A stretch of DNA of 64,000 nucleotides from positions 310,001 to 374,000 of the forward strand of contig NZ_AVCS01000006.1 in the NCBI RefSeq assembly GCF_000498495.1, given 5' to 3'. Under the pieces are notes generated by a model. That model had not been told where the DNA came from. It was given only the letters and a program-made list of their open reading frames with translations, and ran no database searches. The position numbers and the translations under genes are program-made. This document shows, in pieces, positions 18,224 to 26,794 of the stretch (position 1 is the stretch's first letter; each line of letters opens with the position of its first letter). The DNA is from Flavobacterium enshiense DK69 (GTDB taxonomy: Bacteria; Bacteroidota; Bacteroidia; Flavobacteriales; Flavobacteriaceae).

Positions 18224-18577
18224 TTATGATACGCAAGTTAAATAAGGAAACTCTTTTTTTACTAGGTGACTTATTTTTTGAGTTAAAGCGTTTTGTTCCA
18301 ATTTATGAGAAGTAAGCAATTTTTGAAAGAAATTTTGAGCAGGAATAATTTGAATCATCAAATATTTAGGAGTATCCATAAAGCAGACAATAATATCATA
18401 GCTCGCTTTTTTCTCTTTAATTCTAAATTTAAATCCCCAATTCTCATTGACTGGAAAACTTACTATTAAATCTTTTTCAAAATGAAATTTCAAAAAATCA
18501 CCCACTAATTTATCTAATAAAGAAGTAGGAGAAATGTTTTTATCCTCATTTTTAAATTTAATGTATTTGATTTCCAT
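18224..18577 (-). CDS. Small cytoplasmic protein of unknown function, in a cassette-like unit
   Basis: A 117-residue protein with no signal peptide or membrane segment. It is lysine-rich with amphipathic helices at both ends and a beta-rich middle (NWGFKFRIKEKKASYDIIVCF, seen as NWGFKFRIK and SYDIIVCFMDT). I do not recognise a domain. It fills the space between two inverted boundary sequences, GTTATGGGCAGTT (18190-18202) and AATTGCCCATAAC (18602-18614), leaving 25 bases before its ATG, so no promoter of its own is obvious. Small unknown single genes like this are typical integron-type cargo. Confidence 0.6.
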   Translation of the reverse strand: MEIKYIKFKNEDKNISPTSLLDKLVGDFLKFHFEKDLIVSFPVNENWGFKFRIKEKKASYDIIVCFMDTPKYLMIQIIPAQNFFQKLLTSHKLEQNALTQKISHLVKKEFPYLTCVS

Positions 18578-18601
18578 TGAGATTTAGATTTCAGTTTTTC
18601 G

Positions 18602-18642
18602 AATTGCCCATAACTCGTAAATATATGCAAACGAGTCCCCGC
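18602..18642. repeat. Cassette-boundary repeat, element C (partial)
   Basis: This starts with AATTGCCCATAAC (18602-18614), the near-exact inverse (12 of 13) of the boundary at 18190. A small hairpin, ACTCGT (18613-18618) with ACGAGT (18631-18636), and CCCCGC (18637-18642) follow. The remainder of an element like B is not recognisable beyond this point. Confidence 0.55.
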
Positions 18643-18671
18643 AAACCTAACCATAATAAAACACCTACACA

Positions 18672-18689
18672 ATCACCAAATTTGGTGAT
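18672..18689. promoter_or_regulatory. Perfect 18-base palindrome, possible operator
   Basis: ATCACCAAATTTGGTGAT is fully self-complementary and sits in the non-coding stretch upstream of the broken HTH gene. A dimeric regulator site is the likeliest reading; the protein is unknown. Confidence 0.5.
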
Positions 18690-18722
18690 ATTTTAAAAAG
18701 TTTTATGGAATAATCTAAACAC

Positions 18723-18809
18723 GTTTCAAAATAATATTTTTTATTATTTTGAAACAAAAACTGTTTCAAAATTCTACATTTGAAAAAATGAAACCGTTTT
18801 TGTTTCAAA
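18723..18809. promoter_or_regulatory. Cluster of GTTTCAAA motifs upstream of the HTH gene
   Basis: A perfect inverted repeat with 14-base arms (18723-18736 and 18742-18755, beginning GTTTCAAAAT) is followed by another GTTTCAAAAT (18763-18772) and the inverted pair TGAAAC (18789-18794) and GTTTCA (18802-18807). Repeated half-sites before an HTH gene suggest an autoregulatory operator. Confidence 0.5.
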
Positions 18810-18835
18810 TTGTTTTTTTATTTAAAAATGCAACA

Positions 18836-19354
18836 ATGGAAGAAGGTACTACTTTAAAAAACCTATTGGGATTAACGCAAGAGGATACTGCTTACATGTT
18901 TGGTATTGATAGAGGGTAATGGTCAATGTTTGTTTCCGGAAAACGTGGTTTACCCTTGGCAGCCATGCAGCAATTAGGGGTTGTACTAAAGCATCTGAAG
19001 GAAAAGAAAGGTGTTTGCAAGGAAAGCCAGGCCATCGCCAAAGCTGAAAAACAACTGGTTCAAGAAAAATTGCAGTGCGACTATCGCGATGTGCAAATCA
19101 AGTTGTATAAGGTTGCCAAACAGATCAGCACTATTGAAAATATACGTAACGAGAGTTTCGCGGCCTTAGAAGTCGCTGCGTTTTTAGAACAAGAAAAAGA
19201 GTATCACAACAAAAACACTCTAATAAGGAGTATACAGCTAAGAGCCACCAACACCCTGAAGAAACATAATCTGTATGTTTTAGAAGCATTACAGCTGAAA
19301 AAGGAAAACCTTGAGGCCTTAAAAATCAGTCTGGAGCAAAAAATGAATAAGTAA
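18836..19354 (+). pseudogene. HTH (XRE-like) regulator interrupted by a nonsense codon
   Basis: From the ATG at 18836 the frame reads MEEGTTLKNLLGLTQEDTAYMF then GIDRG, a stop (TAA, 18917-18919), then WSMFVSGKRGLPLAAMQQLG in the same frame. The joined sequence is a helix-turn-helix of the type usually ending SQWSxxxSGKRxLP, so TAA most simply replaces a CAA glutamine codon. The rest (about residues 60-170) is a charged, coiled-coil-like helix. An internal ATG at 18926 could make a 142-residue product without the first helices. The gene is either dead, a truncated product, or a sequencing error at one base. Confidence 0.7.
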
Positions 19355-19369
19355 TTGCATCGTAAACAA

Positions 19370-19401
19370 AAAAATCCCGCTCGATTTGAACGGGATTTTT
19401 T
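19370..19401. terminator. Bidirectional terminator
   Basis: The stem AAAAATCCCG / CGGGATTTTT sits between the HTH pseudogene and the converging T9SS gene, with A and T runs on the proper sides for both directions. Confidence 0.85.
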
Positions 19402-19417
19402 GTTGTTATGTTGTCGA

Positions 19418-21658
19418 TTATTGCTTAACGATCTTTATAACGCTTTCACTATTGTCTGATTTTACTTTGGCGAAATAAATTCCGCTTGACAAATCCGAAA
19501 AATCAATTGTGGTACTTGCCGAATTGATGGTTCTGGTTTGAATGGTTTTACCCAGAATATCATTTACAATAACTGTGTCTATTAAATAGGAGCTGTCTTT
19601 CGAGGAGATGTTCACAAAACCTTTTGTCGGATTAGGATAAACAAGGAAAGATGAATTTCCAAACTCCGAAACACTCAATGAAGTAACGAATTCCGTCGTG
19701 AATGTATTGGTAATAATGGCAGGGTTGAAATCGAAATAAATGGATGCTGTATTCGGGATGATATCACCTATTGCATAACCTGGTTTTGGTTTGATCTGGA
19801 AAGTTACCTGACCTTTTCCGGACGGAGCCAAGTCAATTCCGTTTAAGTTCCAGTTTAATGTGTTGCCACCTCTATTTAAAGTGTAGGAGTGGCTTGCGTT
19901 TATCATCTTTACAGAAGTCTCATCCAATTTTGCATTTAGAATATCTGTGATTTTTACGTTTTCTGCGGGATAGGTTCCTGTATTTTCGAACTGGATAGTA
20001 TATGTAAGATAATCGTTGGCACCAAATGTAGAATGAACAATTTTACCGCCGTGGCTTTCTGTTTTGTCATTCGGATCGTAGGAACCCACAATCGTTTGCG
20101 TTAGATTGCTGTTATTGTTAGATACCGTAACATCACTGGCAGGAATGGTTATCGCTGCCGTGTTGGTAATTAGATTTCCAAGAGCAACCGTCGGAATGGT
20201 CGGTACCTGCATGGTTACGGTGATATATCTTGTTTGGTTGGGCTGCAGGTTTGTGAAGTCATAAGTGAAACCTGTAGCGGTTGGTGTAGTCCCGGCTTGT
20301 GAAATACTGGTGATTGTTACGGTGTTGCTTTTGTTGAAAGTGACGGTTCCTGAAGCAATCGGCTGATTACCAGTGTTTTTATATGCGATATAATTTTGAT
20401 AGGTAAAGCCTGGTCTTGGCGGTGCTCCGGAAGGATGTATTGTAACCGCAGCGTCAGAATAAGGCAATTGTGTTACCGGGAAATTATAAACGGTAACGCC
20501 CGAACCTGAAATAAAGTTAACATCATTATACGAAGCAACTGTAACGGTATGATAGCTACTGTAGTTGCTGTCAATCGTAAAACCAAAATCATAGGAATTC
20601 ACAGGGTTGGATTCCTGAATGTAATACATTCCGTTTGATGATGCAATGGAGGTTGTTGCTCCCGTATTGTTAATCTGGTACGTGAATTGACCAAAATTAA
20701 AATTCGATTCTCCTGCGTCCTGTGTGCCGTTATTGTTGGTGTCGACAAAGGCTTTTAATATAAAACCTTCGTTGGCCACAGTTACTGTAGCCGTTGCGGT
20801 TGAGCATGTGGTTGGAATTTGCGTAGAGCAAATCTGATAGGTCAACGTATATGTTCCTGCAGCTGTTCCCGGTAAAACACTGATTGTTCCGTTAGGATTA
20901 ATTGCGAAACCGGAGGGTACAGTTAAAGGTGTTAAAATTACATTATTGTAATTAATGATGGAGTAGTTATTTAAACGGTCGTTTGAGAGTACAGATAAGG
21001 TGTTGACTGTTGTATTGCTGGTTGGATAAACGGTCATAGAATCATTATTTGCGGTAATGCTGATTCCTTGGATTGTGATGGTAGACGTTGTTGTCTGATT
21101 GCCGGAATCGGTTACTGTAACCTGATACGTTCCGCCTTGTCCATTTACCACAAGATTTTGGCTGGTTGCACCTTGAATAGTGTTTCCGTTAAGGCTCCAC
21201 TGAAACGTATAAGGTGGAGTTCCTCCGGATACTCGTACAGATAATCCACTTGTTGGTATGTCTCCTGTAGCGTAAATAGTCGCGTTATATGGACATGTTC
21301 CTGAGATCGAGTTTGTAGTGAAATAACCAGGCTGCGACCAGGCGCTGGTTCCCGTTGGAGAACAGACAGATCGCACGATGAATTTATAAGCGGTGCATGG
21401 ACTTAATCCGGTAATTGTGAAAGGGTTCGTCCCGCATGAAATTGTTGTCATGTTAGGGTCAGGCGTTCGCCCTGCTTCACTTCCTAGAAATAACGCCATT
21501 TCCCATCGGGTTGCTGTGTCCGAAGATGTCCACGCTAAAGTGGTGCTGTTATGTGTTATGTTCATAGCTGCTAAATTAGTTGGAGCTGGGCATTGTCCAA
21601 AAGTGCCCGATAAAGCGCCTATAAATAAAAGGAGCGTCAGAAAGTGTTTTTTTGTCAT
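19418..21658 (-). CDS. T9SS-secreted multidomain surface protein, paralogue 1
   Basis: About 746 residues from the ATG at 21658, which gives a proper signal peptide (MTKKHFLTLLLFIGALSGTFG; cleaved before QCPAP). The open frame extends upstream to 21703 but adds only a non-signal leader. Order: a fibronectin type III-like domain (about 20-115, ending TSAWSQPGYFTT); an Ig/PKD-like module; a Cadherin-like stretch; an SdrB-like segment with VDTNNNGTQDAGE; a DUF11/DUF7619-like region (GSYDPNDKTESHGGK); and a C-terminal type A sorting domain (YPNPTKGFVNIS to SVIKIVKQ). It is probably exported by the type IX system and attached to the cell surface. It is a tandem copy of the next gene. Confidence 0.85.
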   Translation of the reverse strand: MTKKHFLTLLLFIGALSGTFGQCPAPTNLAAMNITHNSTTLAWTSSDTATRWEMALFLGSEAGRTPDPNMTTISCGTNPFTITGLSPCTAYKFIVRSVCSPTGTSAWSQPGYFTTNSISGTCPYNATIYATGDIPTSGLSVRVSGGTPPYTFQWSLNGNTIQGATSQNLVVNGQGGTYQVTVTDSGNQTTTSTITIQGISITANNDSMTVYPTSNTTVNTLSVLSNDRLNNYSIINYNNVILTPLTVPSGFAINPNGTISVLPGTAAGTYTLTYQICSTQIPTTCSTATATVTVANEGFILKAFVDTNNNGTQDAGESNFNFGQFTYQINNTGATTSIASSNGMYYIQESNPVNSYDFGFTIDSNYSSYHTVTVASYNDVNFISGSGVTVYNFPVTQLPYSDAAVTIHPSGAPPRPGFTYQNYIAYKNTGNQPIASGTVTFNKSNTVTITSISQAGTTPTATGFTYDFTNLQPNQTRYITVTMQVPTIPTVALGNLITNTAAITIPASDVTVSNNNSNLTQTIVGSYDPNDKTESHGGKIVHSTFGANDYLTYTIQFENTGTYPAENVKITDILNAKLDETSVKMINASHSYTLNRGGNTLNWNLNGIDLAPSGKGQVTFQIKPKPGYAIGDIIPNTASIYFDFNPAIITNTFTTEFVTSLSVSEFGNSSFLVYPNPTKGFVNISSKDSSYLIDTVIVNDILGKTIQTRTINSASTTIDFSDLSSGIYFAKVKSDNSESVIKIVKQ

Positions 21659-21701
21659 GCTATAAAAGATTAGGAGGTGGTTTAATATTAACCAACCATC
21701 C

Positions 21702-21724
21702 AAATCCCTAAGGGTTAGGGATTT
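21702..21724. terminator. Hairpin between the two T9SS paralogues
   Basis: A perfect ten-base stem, AAATCCCTAA / TTAGGGATTT, with a GGG loop lies just after the stop of the upstream paralogue. There is no strong U run, so termination may be weak and the two genes may share transcripts. Confidence 0.45.
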
Positions 21725-21739
21725 GAATTTATAATTGAA

Positions 21740-23971
21740 TTATTGCTTAACGATCTTTATAACACTTTCACTATTCTCTGATTTTACTTTGGCGAAATAC
21801 ATTCCGCTTGACAAATCCGAAAAATCAATTGTGGTGCTTGCCGAATTGATGGTTCTGGTTTGAATGGTTTTACCCAGAATATCATTTACAATAACAGTGT
21901 CTATTAAATAGGAACTGTCTTTCGAGGAAATGTTCACAAAACCTTTTGTTGGATTTGGATACGCCATAAATGTCGAATCTTTAAACTCCGAAACACTCAA
22001 TGCAGTAACGAATTCCGTCGTGAATGTATTGGTAACAATGGCAGGGTTGAAATCGAAATAAATGGATGCTGTATTCGGGATGATATCACCGATTACATAA
22101 CCCGGTTTTGGTTTGATCTGGAAAGTCACCTGTCCTTTTCCGGATGGCGCTAGGTCAATTCCGTTTAAGTTCCAGTTTAAGTTATTGCCAACTCTGTTTA
22201 AAGTGTAGGAGTGGCTTGCGTTTATCATCTTTACAGAAGTCTCATCTAATTTCGCATCAAGAATATCTGTGATTTTCACATTTTCTGCGGGATAGGTTCC
22301 TGTATTTTCGAACTGAATGGTGTACGTCAGATAATCGTTGGAACCGAAAGTAGAATGAAGAATTTTGCCGCCGTGGCTTTCTGTTTTGTCGTTCGGATCG
22401 TAGGAACCCACAATCGTTTGCGTCAGGCTGCTATTATTGTTGGATAGCATTACATCATTAGCTGCGGTTATGGCGGCTGTGTTAGTGATCAGATTTCCTA
22501 AGCTGACCGTTGGAATGGTTGGTACCTGCATGATCACGATAATTTGTCTTGTTTCGTTTGGCAGCAGGTTTGTGAAATCATAGGTAAATCCTGTGGCGGT
22601 AGTTGTAGTCACCGTTTGCGAAATATCGGTGATGGTTACTGTGTTGCCCTTGTTGAAAGTAACGGTTCCGGAAGCAATCGTCTGATTTCCTGAATTTTTA
22701 TACAAAATGACATTTTTGTATGTAAACCCGGGTCTTGGTGGTGTGCCAGAAGGAAGAACCTTTACAAAGGCATCAGAATAAGGCAATTGCGTCACCGGGA
22801 AATTATATGTTGTAACGCCTGAGCCCGGAACAAAACTAACGTCGTTATATGAAGAAGGTGTAACGGTATGATAGCTACTGTAGTTGCTGTCAATCGTAAA
22901 ACCAAAATCATAGGAATTCACAGGGTTGGATTCCTGAATATAATACATTCCGTTTGATGAGGCAACGGTTGTCGTAGCTCCGGTATTGTTTATCTGGTAC
23001 GAGAACTGACCAAAATTAAAATTCGATTCTCCTGCGTCCTGTGTGCCGTTATTGTTGGTATCAACAAAGGCTTTCAGTAAAAAACCTTCGTTGGCCACTG
23101 TAACAGTCACCGTCGCGGTAGAGCAGATTGTCGGACTTTGGGCAGCGCAAATCTGATAGGTCAAAGTGTAAATTCCCGCTGCGGTCCCCGGTAAAACACT
23201 AATGGTTCCGTTAGGGTTGATGGTAAAGCCGGAAGGTACCGTTAGTGGTGTCAGTATTACATCGGTGGTATTGTAAATGGAATGACCGTTTATGCCGTCG
23301 TTTGCTAATACGGATGTAGAAGTAGTTGCAGTTGTATTGCTCGTAGGGTAAACCATCATGGCGTCATTATTCGCTGCAATGGTGATCCCCTGAATCGTTA
23401 TCGTGGCCGTTGTTGTCACATTCGATGAATCGGTTACGGTAACCTGATAGGTTCCGCCTTGTCCGTTAATCGATAGACTTTGGCTGGTTGCTCCGGGAAT
23501 AGGGGTTCCGTTGAGACTCCATTGAAACGTAAAAGGTGGTGTTCCTCCGAATACTTCCGCTGTTAGGTCACTGGTAGGAATCGTTTGTGTTGCCATAATA
23601 TTTGCGTAATAGCATGCACCGGATGAGGTTGTTGTAAAATAAGTAGGTTGTGACCACACACTGAAAACGCCGGGACCACAGTTAGTTCTTATATAGAATT
23701 TGTAAGACGTGCAAGGCGTCAATCCCGTTACAACGAATGGTGAAATATTGGCAATTATCATTCCCTGATTATTAGGTGTCGGTTCCGATGCCCCGGCCGG
23801 AAGCAGTAATATTTCCCATTGTGTTGATCCAGCAACGGAGTTCCATCCCAATACAGCGCTTGTTTGTGTAATATTGCTAGCTGTAAGAGTGCTAACTCCT
23901 GGGCATTGCCCAAAAGTGCCGGATAAAGCCCAAAAGAATAAAAACAGCGTCAGTAAGTATTTTTTTGTCAT
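21740..23971 (-). CDS. T9SS-secreted multidomain surface protein, paralogue 2
   Basis: A 743-residue protein with the same plan as its downstream neighbour: signal peptide (ends GTFGQ), fibronectin III-like domain, Ig-like and Cadherin-like parts, an SdrB-like segment (VDTNNNGTQDAGE), a DUF11/DUF7619-like region, and a type A sorting domain ending SVIKIVKQ. The last 95 residues differ from paralogue 1 at only a few positions, while the N-terminal fibronectin module is much more diverged. No enzyme motif is seen; adhesion is the likeliest role. A possible -10 box, TATTTTTG, lies at 24051-24058 on the minus strand. Confidence 0.85.
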   Translation of the reverse strand: MTKKYLLTLFLFFWALSGTFGQCPGVSTLTASNITQTSAVLGWNSVAGSTQWEILLLPAGASEPTPNNQGMIIANISPFVVTGLTPCTSYKFYIRTNCGPGVFSVWSQPTYFTTTSSGACYYANIMATQTIPTSDLTAEVFGGTPPFTFQWSLNGTPIPGATSQSLSINGQGGTYQVTVTDSSNVTTTATITIQGITIAANNDAMMVYPTSNTTATTSTSVLANDGINGHSIYNTTDVILTPLTVPSGFTINPNGTISVLPGTAAGIYTLTYQICAAQSPTICSTATVTVTVANEGFLLKAFVDTNNNGTQDAGESNFNFGQFSYQINNTGATTTVASSNGMYYIQESNPVNSYDFGFTIDSNYSSYHTVTPSSYNDVSFVPGSGVTTYNFPVTQLPYSDAFVKVLPSGTPPRPGFTYKNVILYKNSGNQTIASGTVTFNKGNTVTITDISQTVTTTTATGFTYDFTNLLPNETRQIIVIMQVPTIPTVSLGNLITNTAAITAANDVMLSNNNSSLTQTIVGSYDPNDKTESHGGKILHSTFGSNDYLTYTIQFENTGTYPAENVKITDILDAKLDETSVKMINASHSYTLNRVGNNLNWNLNGIDLAPSGKGQVTFQIKPKPGYVIGDIIPNTASIYFDFNPAIVTNTFTTEFVTALSVSEFKDSTFMAYPNPTKGFVNISSKDSSYLIDTVIVNDILGKTIQTRTINSASTTIDFSDLSSGMYFAKVKSENSESVIKIVKQ

Positions 23972-24170
23972 AAGATTGTTGATTGAATTTTTATAAAAGT
24001 TAAAAGTAAGAAAATATTTCTAATTAAGATTTTGTTTGTTAAGTCGTTGCAAAAATATAACAATGGTTTTTGTTTTTTGTGATTCTAATTCAAGCGCTTA
24101 AATTATATTTTAACGGCGACAACTGGTTTTCAGACAGGATTTTTGTAGGTTTACTTTTTTAAAATAAATT

Positions 24171-25385
24171 ATGAAATCGAATAAGAAATCGGCCGCGGTG
24201 GGCTTTATATTCATAACGATGCTGATTGATGTCATCGGTTGGGGGATTATCATACCGGTAATTCCGAAATTGATTGAAGAACTTATTCACGGGGATATCA
24301 GCGTAGCATCGCGTTATGGTGGCTGGCTTACCTTTGCCTATGCTATCACGCAGTTTTTGTGTGCTCCGATGGTCGGAAATCTAAGCGATAAGTTCGGAAG
24401 ACGTCCCGTTATTTTGTTTTCGCTTTTCTTTTTTGCTTTGGATTACCTTTTGCTTGCTTTTGCGCCGAGTATCGCCTGGCTGTTTGTCGGAAGGATACTG
24501 GCGGGACTGACAGGTGCCAGCATCACCACGGCGACGGCCTATATTGCCGATGTGAGCGATGAGACCAATCGGGCCAAGAATTTTGGTATGGTCGGGGCGG
24601 CATTCGGATTAGGGTTCATAATCGGACCTGTCATCGGTGGTGTTTTGGGACAATATGGCTCCCGAATTCCTTTTTACGCTGCGGCGCTGCTTTGCCTGAT
24701 TAATTTCTTATACGGTTATTTCATACTTCCGGAATCCTTGTCAAAAGAAAACAGAAGAAGTTTCAGCTGGAAGAAAGCCAATCCGGTCAGTGCACTTTTA
24801 AACCTAAAAAAATATCCCTCTTTAATCGGGTTGGTGATTGCGTTGGTGTTGGTTTATATTGGAGGGCATGCTGTACAGAGCAATTGGACTTATTTCACAA
24901 TGTACCGCTTTAATTGGAACGAAAGAATGGTGGGGATATCGTTAGGGGTAATCGGTTTGCTGGTGGCAATTGTTCAGGGAGGTTTGATTCGTTGGATAAA
25001 TCCTAGATTAGGTAATAACAGGAGTATTTATTTCGGATTGTTCTTGTATGCGGTGGGAATGTTTCTCTTTGCTTTTGCTTCACAGGGGTGGATGATGATG
25101 GTATTTCTGATTCCGTATTGTTTGGGAGGTATTGCAGGTCCTGCATTACAGTCGGTGATTTCGTCTACCGTACCGCCTTCGGAGCAAGGAGGGATACAAG
25201 GGACATTGGCCAGTTTGATGAGTGCCACGTCTATCATCGGGCCTCCTTTGATGGCCAATACGTTTTATTTTTTCACGCACGACGATGCGCCGTTTAAATT
25301 TGCTGGGGCTCATTTTATTCTGGGCGGAATTTTAATGATTCTCAGTAGTGTTGTGGCTTACCGAACGCTGAAAAACAAATTCTGA
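24171..25385 (+). CDS. MFS transporter, TetA-like drug:proton antiporter family
   Basis: A 404-residue, twelve-helix major facilitator. It has the drug:H+ antiporter (12-TMS) marks: the loop 2-3 motif [12 protein letters not shown], and the helix 5 motif C-like [16 protein letters not shown]. It resembles proteins annotated as tetracycline-resistance TetA-like, and multidrug or tetracycline export is possible, but an intrinsic metabolite exporter is as likely. No regulator gene is adjacent. The stop codon is one base from the stop of the converging protease gene. Confidence 0.88.
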   Translation: MKSNKKSAAVGFIFITMLIDVIGWGIIIPVIPKLIEELIHGDISVASRYGGWLTFAYAITQFLCAPMVGNLSDKFGRRPVILFSLFFFALDYLLLAFAPSIAWLFVGRILAGLTGASITTATAYIADVSDETNRAKNFGMVGAAFGLGFIIGPVIGGVLGQYGSRIPFYAAALLCLINFLYGYFILPESLSKENRRSFSWKKANPVSALLNLKKYPSLIGLVIALVLVYIGGHAVQSNWTYFTMYRFNWNERMVGISLGVIGLLVAIVQGGLIRWINPRLGNNRSIYFGLFLYAVGMFLFAFASQGWMMMVFLIPYCLGGIAGPALQSVISSTVPPSEQGGIQGTLASLMSATSIIGPPLMANTFYFFTHDDAPFKFAGAHFILGGILMILSSVVAYRTLKNKF

Positions 25386-25386
25386 G

Positions 25387-25824
25387 TTATTTCAGGTAAA
25401 CGTAGTGGTTGTAGTAGTCGATGATGGCTTTTCCTTTCAGAAGGATATCCGCGCCAATAATCCCATGTACCGGTTTGGCCTTGTATTGACGAAGTGCCTG
25501 ATTTACGTGGCTCATATCGAAAATCACCACAGAAAAATCTTTGTTTTTCCAATGTGACAGTTGTAATAGGTTGTCGGTTGCCATTTGTGTGTACATTCCT
25601 GTGGCTCCGGCTCCTGCGGCTTTAGTTGGAGAATCTTTGGCTGTAATATTGAAATATTCCACGCTTTCAAAACCGATGCAACTGTTGGAAGCGCCCGTGT
25701 CTAGTATAAAATCGCCTTCAACCCCGTTTATTTTTGCCTTGATTAAAAGGTGCTGGGTCTTGGAAACTTTAAACTTTATTTTTTTGTAACCTTTCTTTTT
25801 GAGTAGTTCGTGCAGATTTTCCAT
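25387..25824 (-). CDS. Retropepsin-like aspartic protease
   Basis: A 145-residue single-domain protease of the retropepsin/DDI-like fold. The catalytic triad DTGAS starts at Asp42, after hydrophobic strands (INGVEGDFILDTGAS). The flap region and the C-terminal IIGADILLKGKAIIDY strand are as expected for a domain that dimerises to complete the active site. It has no signal peptide, so it is probably cytoplasmic. Its substrate is unknown. It converges on the MFS gene and appears to be a single-gene unit. Confidence 0.85.
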   Translation of the reverse strand: MENLHELLKKKGYKKIKFKVSKTQHLLIKAKINGVEGDFILDTGASNSCIGFESVEYFNITAKDSPTKAAGAGATGMYTQMATDNLLQLSHWKNKDFSVVIFDMSHVNQALRQYKAKPVHGIIGADILLKGKAIIDYYNHYVYLK

Positions 25825-25919
25825 ATCTCAAAAATAACCAAATAATTTTCATCCTTTTAAAAGGGATCGGCCTTTTTGAAGTCGGCAGTCTTTAATTATA
25901 TAGTGTGAAACAATCTTCG

Positions 25920-25927
25920 TAATTTTG
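25920..25927 (+). promoter_or_regulatory. -10 box of the TatD-family gene
   Basis: TAATTTTG (TAnnTTTG) lies 27 bases before the TTG start codon of the TatD gene. Confidence 0.5.
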
Positions 25928-25953
25928 CATCCTGAATTATTCAAATCTGAATC

Positions 25954-26733
25954 TTGGAAACAAATTTAATTTTTACCGATACGCATACACATTTATATTC
26001 TGAAGAATTTGCAGAAGATCGTGCCGAAATGATTGAGCGCGCCCTTGAAAAAGGTGTTAAGCGATTCTTTATTCCGGCAATCGATTCGTCTTATACACAA
26101 AAGATGTATGATCTGGAAAAGCAATATCCGGACAATATTTTCCTGATGATGGGATTGCATCCATGTTATGTGAAGGAAAATTATGAAGCCGAATTGGCTC
26201 TTGTGGAAGCGGAATTGGCCAAGCGAAAATTTACGGCAATTGGTGAGATCGGGATTGATTTGTACTGGGATAAAACGACTTTGGGTATTCAGAAAATCGC
26301 ATTTCAGAAGCAGATTCAATGGGCCAAAAAATATAAATTGCCCATCAATATCCATTGCCGAGATGCCTTCGACGAAATTTTTGAAGTGTTGGAACTGGAA
26401 AAATCGCCGGAGCTGTTCGGAATTTTTCATTGCTTTTCGGGGACCTATGAACAAGCGTTACAAGCGATTTCCTACAATATGAAATTGGGAATCGGTGGGG
26501 TAGTTACTTTTAAAAACGGGAAAATCGATCAGTTTTTGAATCAGATTGATATCAAACACATTGTTTTGGAAACCGATTCTCCTTATTTGGCACCGGTGCC
26601 ACACCGAGGAAAACGCAACGAAAGCAGTTATGTGAAACTGGTTGCTGAAAAACTTTCTGAAATTTATCAGTTGCCAATTGAAGAAATTGCACGGATCACC
26701 ACTGAAAATTCCCGTGAAATTTTCGGGATTTAA
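25954..26733 (+). CDS. TatD-family metal-dependent DNase
   Basis: A 259-residue TIM-barrel hydrolase. Metal ligands follow the family pattern: DTHTHLY near residue 10 (HxH), EIGIDLYW, HCRDAF, FHCFSG, and the final ETDSPYLAP. TatD enzymes degrade DNA 3' to 5' and repair 3' ends; some members act on D-aminoacyl-tRNA. The start codon is TTG, supported by the DTHTH motif lying nine codons in and by the -10 box upstream. The acyltransferase gene follows after 61 bases. Confidence 0.93.
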   Translation: METNLIFTDTHTHLYSEEFAEDRAEMIERALEKGVKRFFIPAIDSSYTQKMYDLEKQYPDNIFLMMGLHPCYVKENYEAELALVEAELAKRKFTAIGEIGIDLYWDKTTLGIQKIAFQKQIQWAKKYKLPINIHCRDAFDEIFEVLELEKSPELFGIFHCFSGTYEQALQAISYNMKLGIGGVVTFKNGKIDQFLNQIDIKHIVLETDSPYLAPVPHRGKRNESSYVKLVAEKLSEIYQLPIEEIARITTENSREIFGI

Positions 26734-26794
26734 TAAAGAAATAAGATATCATTCATAAAAATTTCGTTCTTTTGTGGATTGTAAAAAATAACTA

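Noticed and set aside
18014..18229. A 71-codon open frame on the plus strand
   Set aside because: It lies almost wholly within the element B hairpin repeat and has no protein-like features; it is chance reading through repeat DNA.
17388..18642. CRISPR array
   Set aside because: The repeats are long, few and unevenly spaced, with genes between them instead of short spacers, and no cas gene is present.
17388..19400. Insertion sequence or transposon
   Set aside because: No transposase frame, and I saw no target-site duplication; the inverted ends bound single genes and are better explained by cassette-like units.
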